Below the pieces are notes generated by a model, which saw only the letters and a list, made by a program, of their open reading frames with translations, had not been told where the DNA came from and did not search any database. A DNA stretch of 64,000 bases from Pseudomonas sp. Root562 (GTDB lineage: Bacteria; Pseudomonadota; Gammaproteobacteria; Pseudomonadales; Pseudomonadaceae): the NCBI RefSeq assembly GCF_001427125.1, contig NZ_LMGK01000005.1, positions 102,182-166,181 on the forward strand, read 5' to 3'. The translations under genes and the position numbers were made by a program. This document shows, in pieces, positions 57,320-64,000 of this stretch; positions within the stretch are counted from its first letter, which is position 1; each line of letters starts with the position of its first letter.

Positions 57320-60156
57320 GCAAGGAACGTTACGGCATCCGCCGCTTTGCCCTTCTGAACACCGCCGGCTACAGCCTCGGCCTGTTTCCGCTGGAAGAAC
57401 CGTTGTCGGTCTACGGCGCGAACAACCTCGGTAAATCCGCTTCGATCAACGCCTTGCAGTTCCCGATTCTGGCGCGCATGTCGGACATGAGTTTCGGCAA
57501 GTACAGCCTGGAACAATCCCGGCGTTTCTACTTCGCCTCGGACACCAGTTACATTCTGGTGGAAGTGAACCTGCCCCACGGCCCACACGTGATCGGCGTG
57601 GTCGGGCGCGGCCCGGGCGGTGGTTTCGGTCACCAGTTCTTCGCCTACGCCGGTAAGCTCGATCTGGCTCATTACCAGAAAAACGACACCTGCCTGCGTC
57701 AGAAAGAACTGTTCACCAACCTCGAGCGCGAAGGCCTGAAAGCCTATGAACTCAAGCCTGATGAACTGCGTCGTCTGCTGGTCGGTGGTCACACATCGAT
57801 TCCGCTGGACCTGACACTGATTCCGCTGCGCTCCACCAGCGAACAGAGCCTGAAGACGTTCCGCGCGTTGTTCATCAACCTGCTGCACATGCGTGAAATT
57901 ACCGCGGCCAAGCTCAAGCAATTGTTCCTCGATGCGTTCGAGCACAGCCTGCGTTCCGGTAGCGTCGATTACATTGCCGCGTGCGAAGAAGCCTTCCGCG
58001 ATGTACGACGGATGGAGCAGGACTACAACTCGCTGGTCGCCGCCGGCCCACTCGTCGAAGCGTTGGCCAATGGCGTGAAGCAGCGCGACATCCTGCGCGG
58101 CAAGCTGCACCGGATTTCGCCACTGCTCGATTCCCTGCTGGGCACCTGGTCGGACTACGCCAGTGCGCGCAAGGAAGAGCTGACCATTCAGGCCGAGCAT
58201 TACCGCAACGAGCAGGACGCCCTGCAAAACGATCAGCGTGGCGGCACCCAGGAATTGATGCGTCTGGAGCGGGAAATCACCGGCATCCAGCGCTGGCTCG
58301 GCGAACTGGCGGTGCTCAAGCACCGCTTTGCCCTGGTCGATGACGTCAAAGTGCTGGAGCAGCAATTGCTCGCGGCCAAAGACGCTCACGATGAACTGGC
58401 CGGTGCTCTGGCTCAGTCGCGCCAGTTCAGCGCCGAAGATCTGGAAGAGCGCCTGCGGGAGCTGGAAAAACGCCTGAAGTCGGTCAAGCAGCAACTCGAC
58501 CATGCCGACAACAACAGTTATGCGCGCCTGCGCGAAGAGTTCTCGCAGCAGGACGTCGAGCGCCTGATGCGCCTGTTCAACAGCGCATTGTTCAGCCTGC
58601 CATTGGGCGAGCACGGCATCACCCTCGACGAGAACGGCGACTGGGTGAAATCCGTGGAACTGATCCTCGACGGTTTCAAAGGCGAGCGCTTCGAAGTGCC
58701 GGGCCTGTCCATCGACATCTCGCACATCGAGCCGCCAGCCTTGCAGGCGCTGGCCGACCGTGCAGCGTTGCGCGATCAGAAAGAGCGTCTGGACAAAGAA
58801 CTCAAGCAACTGAAAACCCAGCAAGCCGTGGCTGCCGACCGCGCCGCGAGCAAGACCCAGACCGAAGCGCTGTACCAGCAAGTGCTGGACGCGCAGAAAG
58901 CCCTGGAAGATTTCCGTCGCGCCCAGACCTTGAGCGCTGAAGAAGGCGACAAACTGGAACAACTCGCGCAAATGGAAGCGGCGCAGGACGAGCTGAAGCG
59001 CTCCAGCGATGCGTTCACCGAGCGCGTCCAGCAACTGTCAGCCAAGCTGCAACTGGTCGGCCGCCAGATCGGCGACATGGAAGCCAAGCAACGCACCCTC
59101 GACGACGCATTGCGCCGCCGCCAGTTGCTGCCGGCGGACTTGCCCTTCGGCACGCCGTTCATGGACCCGATCGACGACTCCATGGACAACCTGCTGCCAC
59201 TGCTCAATGACTATCAGGACAGCTGGCAAGGCCTGTTGCGCGCTGATGGCCAGATCGAAGCGCTGTACGCGCAGGTCCGCCTCAAGGGCGTGGCCAAGTT
59301 CGACAGCGAAGACGATATGGAGCGTCGCCTGTCACTGCTGATCAACGCCTACGCGCACCGTACCGATGAAGCCCTGACCCTGGGCAAGGCCCGTCGTGCC
59401 GCTGTGACTGACATCGCCCGCACCTTGCGCAACATCCGCAGCGACTACGACAGCCTCGAGCATCAACTGGCGCTGTTCAACCGCGAGATCAACAAACGCC
59501 AGGTGTCCAACCTGCAGAGCTTCCGCATCGTGCTCGCGCCGAACAAGGAAGCGCTCAAGCACATCGACCAGATCATCCACAGCGCCGGTCAGTACGAAGA
59601 AGGCGAAACCCTGTCGGTGTTCGACCTCAGCCAAAGCGCGGAACAGGACAACAAGAACGAAGAGGCCAAGGAATATCTGGCTCGACTGGTAGCGGCCAAC
59701 CACAACCAGCTCGGCCTCAAGGACTTGTTCGAACTGGCGTTCGAGATCACCAAGGTCAACGGTCAACCGGTGATCCACACCGACATCGATGGCGCGGCCT
59801 CCAACGGCACCACCATGACCATCAAGGCGCTGACCAACATGTACTTGTTGCTGCACTTGATGGACCGCGACCTGGCCGGGCGTGTGCGCTTGCCGTACTA
59901 CCTCGACGAAGCCGCGGACATCGATGAGAAGAACCAGGCTGCATTGCTGGAAACCAGCCTGCAACTGGGCTTCGTGCCGATCCTCGCGAGTGTGAAACCG
60001 CAGGTTTGCGCCAGTGTCGCGATCGACCTGGAAGGCGGCAGCGGTCCGGCGGGCATCTACATCGACGAGGCGGACTGGAAGTACATCCGTCGTCACGATC
60101 AAGTGAAGGCAACGCTCAACGTTGCAGCGGATGAGCCGGAACTGGATGCGGTTTGA
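57316..60156 (+). CDS. mksB: MksB, SMC-like ATPase of the MksBEF condensin
   Basis: A 946-residue SMC-like ATPase for chromosome organisation. The Walker A is GANNLGKS (34-41) in YGANNLGKSASINALQFP. Coiled-coil arms run from about 230 to 750 with a central hinge-like region near 580-640. The C-terminal head carries SNGTTMTIKALTNMYLLLHL and Walker B LPYYLDEAADIDEKN (about 858-872). The 946 length is typical of MksB. It starts by a 4-base overlap with mksE. There is no nuclease gene (mksG) after it; a terminator follows. Confidence 0.92.
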   Translation: MSKERYGIRRFALLNTAGYSLGLFPLEEPLSVYGANNLGKSASINALQFPILARMSDMSFGKYSLEQSRRFYFASDTSYILVEVNLPHGPHVIGVVGRGPGGGFGHQFFAYAGKLDLAHYQKNDTCLRQKELFTNLEREGLKAYELKPDELRRLLVGGHTSIPLDLTLIPLRSTSEQSLKTFRALFINLLHMREITAAKLKQLFLDAFEHSLRSGSVDYIAACEEAFRDVRRMEQDYNSLVAAGPLVEALANGVKQRDILRGKLHRISPLLDSLLGTWSDYASARKEELTIQAEHYRNEQDALQNDQRGGTQELMRLEREITGIQRWLGELAVLKHRFALVDDVKVLEQQLLAAKDAHDELAGALAQSRQFSAEDLEERLRELEKRLKSVKQQLDHADNNSYARLREEFSQQDVERLMRLFNSALFSLPLGEHGITLDENGDWVKSVELILDGFKGERFEVPGLSIDISHIEPPALQALADRAALRDQKERLDKELKQLKTQQAVAADRAASKTQTEALYQQVLDAQKALEDFRRAQTLSAEEGDKLEQLAQMEAAQDELKRSSDAFTERVQQLSAKLQLVGRQIGDMEAKQRTLDDALRRRQLLPADLPFGTPFMDPIDDSMDNLLPLLNDYQDSWQGLLRADGQIEALYAQVRLKGVAKFDSEDDMERRLSLLINAYAHRTDEALTLGKARRAAVTDIARTLRNIRSDYDSLEHQLALFNREINKRQVSNLQSFRIVLAPNKEALKHIDQIIHSAGQYEEGETLSVFDLSQSAEQDNKNEEAKEYLARLVAANHNQLGLKDLFELAFEITKVNGQPVIHTDIDGAASNGTTMTIKALTNMYLLLHLMDRDLAGRVRLPYYLDEAADIDEKNQAALLETSLQLGFVPILASVKPQVCASVAIDLEGGSGPAGIYIDEADWKYIRRHDQVKATLNVAADEPELDAV

Positions 60157-60177
60157 TCCGGTTTAGTCGAAGGCATT

Positions 60178-60213
60178 AAAAAGGCCGCGATCCAATGGAT
60201 CGCGGCCTTTTTC
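60178..60213. terminator. Bidirectional terminator between mksB and pqiB
   Basis: AAAGGCCGCGATCC-AAT-GGATCGCGGCCTTT is a perfect 14-bp stem, with T-runs outward on both strands. Confidence 0.95.
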
Positions 60214-60225
60214 ATTCTTGCCGGC

Positions 60226-62529
60226 TTACTTGCCGAGGGAAATTTTCGGTGCCCAGGTCAGCCATTCCTCTTCGAACTTGTCGAACAACGGGAACGTCTG
60301 TTCCGGCCGCACGGCGCTGCCCATCCGCTCACCGTCCGGCGTGGCAAACGCAACGCCGCCCTGAATCATGGTTTCCAGCGACTCGGTTCTCACCGTTGCG
60401 CCTTTGAAAAGACCGACATCGAAATCAAACCCGCTGGTATTCCAGAAGCGCGTACCGCTACGCACCAACGGTGCGTATTTAGGCTCGATCAGGATGTGGA
60501 TCAGCACGCGGTCCGCCGTCTGGCCCAGCTCATACCCCGTCACCTTACCCACGGTGATTTCGCGATAGGTCACCGGCACCCCGGCTTTCAACGAACCTCG
60601 GCGGGCAGCGCTCAGTACCAGGCTTAATCCGGCTTCAGCCTTGGCGGTTTCGGGTGGACTGGACAGAGCCACAAAGCTTTTCTGCGGGCCGAGGTTCTTC
60701 GCGGCTGGCTGCACTTCGATGTATTGCCCAGTCACCAACGTTTCGAGGTTGGATGTCTTGATCAGCCCCAACTCAGGCTTGACCACCCAGAACTCGCTGC
60801 CAACTCGCGCGATGCGCTCGGGTACTTCGGTGATGCGTGCCGTCAGCAGTACCGATTGAAGATCATCACTGAGGTCAACGTTCTCGATCTTGCCGACATC
60901 CAGACCCTTGAAGCGAATGGGAGTCCCTGCTCGCAACCCATCGGCGCGATCGACCTTGATCGTGATCACCGCGCCTTTCTGATTGGCTTCCTCATGGCTG
61001 GCGAACAGGCGGAACCGCGGAATCCGTTTCTGCAATGGCGCATTGGCCTGCGGTGTTTCAAAGGCAATGCCGCCAGCCATCAGGCTTTGCAGCGACTCAC
61101 TCTTGACTTGAATACCGCCGGTCAACCCGCCCGTCAGCGTGATACCGCTGGCATTCCAGAACCGCGTCGAGGCGTTGACCAGGTTTTCGTACTCCTTCTC
61201 GATGTGGACGCCGATCACCAACTGGTTTCTTTTACGCGAGAACTGGTAGCTCTGTACCGACCCGACTTTCACCTGTTTGTAGAGAATCGGGCTGCCGACT
61301 TCCAGCGAACCAAGGTTCTCGGTGAACAACACCAGGTGCAGACCCGGCGAGCGCAGATCCAGCGGCGGCGCCTTGGGCCGCGCGACGAACTCACGTTGCG
61401 GCGCTGCACCTTTGTCACCGGGGCGCACAGCAATGTAATTACCTTTGACCAATGCCTCCAGGCCGGTAATGCCGGCCAACGAAATGGACGGCTTGACCAC
61501 CCAGAACTGCGTGCCGTCGACCAGGTAATCCTCGGCCAGCGGGTCCAGCGTCAATTCGGCGCTGGCGGCGGAGAGATCCGGATCAACCTTGAGCGCCTTG
61601 AGCGTGCCGACCTGAATACCTTTGTACATGACCGGCGTACGACCAGCCTGTAAGCCTTCGAAGTCACTGAGCTTGACCTTGACCTTGATACCCGCTGCCG
61701 CTGCATCGAAATCCTCATACAGACGGAACGGCAAGCTCGGATCAGTAGGCGGACTGTCCTTGCGGTTTTCCGGCGTTGCAAAGGCAATACCGCCGGCGAC
61801 GATACTGGCCAGAGATTCGCTGCGTACCTTCACGCCTGACAGATTGGCATCGATGCTGATGCCGCTGGCGTTCCAGAAACGCGTGTGTTTACGCACCAGC
61901 TTGGCGTAAGTCGGCTCTATAAACACCTTGAGTTCAACGGTGCTCTGATCCTCGGAGAGCACGTAACTCTTGATCTGTCCCACTTTGATCTGCTTGTAGA
62001 ACACCGGACTGCCACGGTTCAAAGAGCCCAGTCGATCGGCTTTGATCGTGAGGTGCAGGCCGGGTTGAGCATCGGAAAGCGGCGGCTCTTCGGCCAGTGC
62101 CTTGAACTTGCGAGTGGGCTCGCCTTCACCGGGGCTGATCGCCACATAGTTACCCGAAACCAGCGTTTCCAGGCCGGTGATACCAGCGAGCGTCACACTC
62201 GGTTTGACCAACCAGAAACGCGTGCTGGTCCGAAGATATTGCTCGACATCCTTGTTCATTTCGACGGTGGCGATGACGCCCTTGGAACTCCCTTCATCAT
62301 CGAGCTTGAGGGTTTTCACCTTACCTACCGACATGCCCTTGTAAACCACTTCGGTCTTGTTGGCCTGGATACCTTCGCCGCTCTCGAAACGCACCTGTAT
62401 CTCGATGCCGTTCTCGTTATAGGCACGCCAGCCGAGCCAACCGCCAATAATCAGGGCGATCAGAGGTAACACCCAAATGGCTGACCAGTTCGAGGCCGGT
62501 CGGGTTTTCGCTACAGGCAAATCAGTCAT
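60226..62529 (-). CDS. pqiB: PqiB-like MCE-domain transport protein with six MCE modules
   Basis: A 767-residue periplasm-spanning protein with one N-terminal membrane helix (IWVLPLIALIIGGWLGWRAY). The rest consists of six consecutive MCE modules, about 44-157, 158-281, 282-400, 401-523, 524-636 and 637-750. They alternate between a FWVVKPS...GITGLE type and a FWNASG type, so the protein is three copies of an A-B pair. PqiB has three MCE modules and LetB seven. Such proteins form hollow tubes carrying lipids between the membranes. It overlaps the pqiA2 gene by 8 bases. Confidence 0.87.
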   Translation of the reverse strand: MTDLPVAKTRPASNWSAIWVLPLIALIIGGWLGWRAYNENGIEIQVRFESGEGIQANKTEVVYKGMSVGKVKTLKLDDEGSSKGVIATVEMNKDVEQYLRTSTRFWLVKPSVTLAGITGLETLVSGNYVAISPGEGEPTRKFKALAEEPPLSDAQPGLHLTIKADRLGSLNRGSPVFYKQIKVGQIKSYVLSEDQSTVELKVFIEPTYAKLVRKHTRFWNASGISIDANLSGVKVRSESLASIVAGGIAFATPENRKDSPPTDPSLPFRLYEDFDAAAAGIKVKVKLSDFEGLQAGRTPVMYKGIQVGTLKALKVDPDLSAASAELTLDPLAEDYLVDGTQFWVVKPSISLAGITGLEALVKGNYIAVRPGDKGAAPQREFVARPKAPPLDLRSPGLHLVLFTENLGSLEVGSPILYKQVKVGSVQSYQFSRKRNQLVIGVHIEKEYENLVNASTRFWNASGITLTGGLTGGIQVKSESLQSLMAGGIAFETPQANAPLQKRIPRFRLFASHEEANQKGAVITIKVDRADGLRAGTPIRFKGLDVGKIENVDLSDDLQSVLLTARITEVPERIARVGSEFWVVKPELGLIKTSNLETLVTGQYIEVQPAAKNLGPQKSFVALSSPPETAKAEAGLSLVLSAARRGSLKAGVPVTYREITVGKVTGYELGQTADRVLIHILIEPKYAPLVRSGTRFWNTSGFDFDVGLFKGATVRTESLETMIQGGVAFATPDGERMGSAVRPEQTFPLFDKFEEEWLTWAPKISLGK

Positions 62530-63151
62530 GGTCGTCGTCCGACTCCGTGTTATCCCAAATCAGTCGGGGATCGAAAGTTACTGCGGCAAGCATCGTCAGA
62601 ATTACCACGCTGGCAAAAGCGACCGCACCAGGATTGGCTTCAATGCTGGCAAGCCGCCCAAAATTAACGACCGCCACCAGGATGGCGATCACAAAGATAT
62701 CGAGCATCGACCATCGCCCGATGAATTCAATAAAGCGGTACATCCAGATGCGTTGACGGGCCGACAAGGGTTGACGGCGCTGCACCGAAAACAGCAGCAG
62801 GCCAATACCCACGAGTTTGAACGTGGGGACCACGATACTGGCGATAAACACCACGGCCGCAATGGGGAACATTCCGTAGTGAACCAGTTCGATCACACCG
62901 GCCATGATCGTGCTGGGCGCACCTTTGCCAAGGGAATTGACGGTCATGATCGGCAACATATTGGCCGGTATGTAAAGAATGGCAGCCGTAATCAGCAAGG
63001 CCCAGGTCCGAACCAGACTATTCGGGCGGCGGGCGTGAACCAACGCTCCGCAGCGTGTACAGACTTGCTCATCGGTATCAGCTTCCTGCCTGTTCAACTC
63101 ATGACATTCCGCACAAATCAGAATGCCTGCATCAATCGCCCGCATGGGCAT
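62522..63151 (-). CDS. PqiA-like membrane protein, second half-length subunit
   Basis: A 209-residue inner-membrane protein with an N-terminal zinc ribbon (CAECHELN and CTRCGALVHARR) and four hydrophobic segments. ILYIPANMLPIMTVNSLGKG (about 58-77) is the PqiA signature. E. coli PqiA has two such halves in one chain, but here they are separate genes. ATG 63151 follows AGGAG by only 3 bases; ATG 63145 (9 bases) may be the true start. It overlaps the first half by 20 bases. Confidence 0.87.
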   Translation of the reverse strand: MPMRAIDAGILICAECHELNRQEADTDEQVCTRCGALVHARRPNSLVRTWALLITAAILYIPANMLPIMTVNSLGKGAPSTIMAGVIELVHYGMFPIAAVVFIASIVVPTFKLVGIGLLLFSVQRRQPLSARQRIWMYRFIEFIGRWSMLDIFVIAILVAVVNFGRLASIEANPGAVAFASVVILTMLAAVTFDPRLIWDNTESDDDHD

Positions 63152-63791
63152 CTTCTCCTGACAAAGCCTGCCAGATCTGGTGAGGTGACATGACGACCTC
63201 CAACCAGACCTGAATCAGCAACAAACCAATAAAGCACGCCAGACCAAGTCCTACGGTGATTGCTGCCATATCGGCCAGTTTGACGATCGCCACCAATACG
63301 CCCATGAGGTACACCTCAAGCATTCCCCAGTCGCGCAAGTGGTGATAAATGCGGTAGAGCAGCAAGCCGTAACTGCGCCCGATATTGAAACGGATGCTCA
63401 GTAATACGATCAGTTGACACAGCAGCTTGAGCAGCGGAATGGCCATGCTGCACAGAAACACGATCACTGAAACGCTTTGCATGCCTGTGTCAAAAAGCGC
63501 GACCACACCACTCCAGACAGTGTCGTGAGCCGATTGCCCGAGTAGATTGAGTTGCATGATGGGTAAAAAGTTCGCCGGGATGTACAACAGCAGCGCCGCT
63601 ATGACCAGGGCAAGACTTCGCTGCACGACGTTGTGACGGTGGGCATAGAGTTCATAGCCACAGCGCGGGCACAGGGCTTTCTCGCCATGAGCGAGCTTGG
63701 GCTTGCGCATCAGCAAATCGCACTCATGGCACGCAACCAGATTTTCTAGTGGTAATTCTGACAGCCCTGGGGTGTCAACCGGCTCTGGCAT
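63132..63791 (-). CDS. PqiA-like membrane protein, first half-length subunit
   Basis: A 219-residue protein with the same plan: zinc ribbon (CHECDLLM and CPRCGYELYAHRH), then LLLYIPANFLPIMQLNLLGQ (about 67-86) and further helices ending ISGLACFIGLLLIQ-type segments. Together with the next two genes it makes a PqiA-PqiA-PqiB operon. It is the first gene of the operon, upstream of which only 99 bases precede the rRNA terminator. Confidence 0.87.
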   Translation of the reverse strand: MPEPVDTPGLSELPLENLVACHECDLLMRKPKLAHGEKALCPRCGYELYAHRHNVVQRSLALVIAALLLYIPANFLPIMQLNLLGQSAHDTVWSGVVALFDTGMQSVSVIVFLCSMAIPLLKLLCQLIVLLSIRFNIGRSYGLLLYRIYHHLRDWGMLEVYLMGVLVAIVKLADMAAITVGLGLACFIGLLLIQVWLEVVMSPHQIWQALSGEDAHAGD

Positions 63792-63890
63792 AAGCCCTCT
63801 GAATCTGAAAAAGTTGGACCTATTCTAGTGTCCTGGGTGGAAAATAACTGTGCAAATTTGTGTCGCGCATGACACGTTTTTCTTGCGCAC

Positions 63891-63927
63891 AAAAACAAAA
63901 CCCCAACTGCTTTCGCAATTGGGGTTT
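63891..63927 (-). terminator. rRNA operon terminator
   Basis: CCCCAACTGC-TTTC-GCAATTGGGG pairs with one bulge. On the minus strand the stem is followed by TTTTGTTTTT. It lies 12 bases after the 5S rRNA end. Confidence 0.9.
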
Positions 63928-63938
63928 CGGAATTTAAT

Positions 63939-64000
63939 CTTGACGATGACCTACTCTCACATGGGGAAACCCCACACTACCATCGGCGATGCATCGTTTC
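63939..64000 (-). rRNA. rrf: 5S rRNA, 3' part
   Basis: The reverse strand reads GAAACGATGCATCGCCGATG, then the conserved GTAGTGTGGGGTTTCCCC and ends ATGTGAGAGTAGGTCATCGTCAAG, the 3' half of Pseudomonas 5S rRNA. The rest and the 23S gene lie right of the window. The transcript runs leftwards. Confidence 0.95.

Noticed and set aside
57076..59034. Long open frame on the minus strand opposite mksB (and similar ones opposite mqo, the receptors, prfA-prmC and the TPR gene)
   Set aside because: These are antisense shadows of GC-rich genes: no ribosome sites, no family features, and the sense frame is clearly the gene.
57316..60156. Wadjet-type plasmid defence system
   Set aside because: The nuclease subunit is absent and the gene order and lengths fit the chromosomal MksBEF condensin.

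Overview
The window is chromosomal DNA from a Pseudomonas, most likely of the P. fluorescens group. The support is the gene order, which follows the P. aeruginosa PA4626-PA4690 region as I remember it (hprA-rsmC; mqoB to uraA; hemH to ychF; rimI-holD-mksFEB), the high GC content, the P. fluorescens-type REP repeats, and the 5S rRNA sequence at the right edge. I see no prophage, insertion sequence, integrase or CRISPR array. Gene identities come from reading motifs and family resemblance; no search was run.

Layout. 1-9 kb: end of hprA, rsmC, a manganese-type (yybP-ykoY) riboswitch in front of a GDT1-family exporter, an M48 lipoprotein protease, a dCACHE chemoreceptor, an atypical SRAP protein, small proteins and an acyltransferase. 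9-17 kb: yajG, a 740-base gene-poor leader, malate:quinone oxidoreductase, then purine and pyrimidine salvage (hpt; upp-uraA). 17-25 kb: hemH and an epimerase-like gene on the minus strand, facing a plus-strand cluster that looks light-regulated (FAD oxidoreductase, Trp-rich small protein, YbgA-type protein, LitR/PplR-like MerR regulator, photolyase, a small coupled ORF and an SDR protein), followed by a YkgJ-type cysteine-cluster protein. 25-38 kb: pagL, the tightly packed minus-strand chain hemA-prfA-prmC-moeB-murI, then the plus-strand chain TPR lipoprotein-lolB-ispE-tRNA-Gln-prs-rplY-pth-ychF. 38-53 kb: a more variable part with transporters (Fsr-like, MHS-type, AtoE), two chemoreceptors (one BdlA-like), tRNA-Met, a DUF2817 peptidase, Ggt, DdlA, two unrecognised proteins and carbonic anhydrase. 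53-64 kb: rimI-holD, the MksFEB condensin operon, a split PqiA/PqiA/PqiB lipid-transport operon, and the 3' end of an rRNA operon.

How the genes fit together. The cluster at 18.9-24.6 kb is the most distinctive part. Three direct repeats of the form TRTACA-N12-TGTAYA lie in its two promoter regions, matching the published PplR1 (class II LitR) binding consensus of P. putida. The MerR protein encoded inside the cluster is the obvious candidate to bind them, and photolyase is the obvious output. Envelope functions recur in the window: LolB, PagL, MurI, DdlA, YajG, PqiAB and the M48 lipoprotein. Haem and translation genes (hemA-prfA-prmC, pth, rplY) form the conserved core.

Several genes depart from their families: an SRAP protein lacking two of four active-site residues, an SDR with His in place of the catalytic Tyr, a six-module MCE protein, a cysteine-rich insert in ferrochelatase, a frameshifted small ORF upstream of ddlA, and a change of base composition inside ispE that contains a good sigma-70 promoter.
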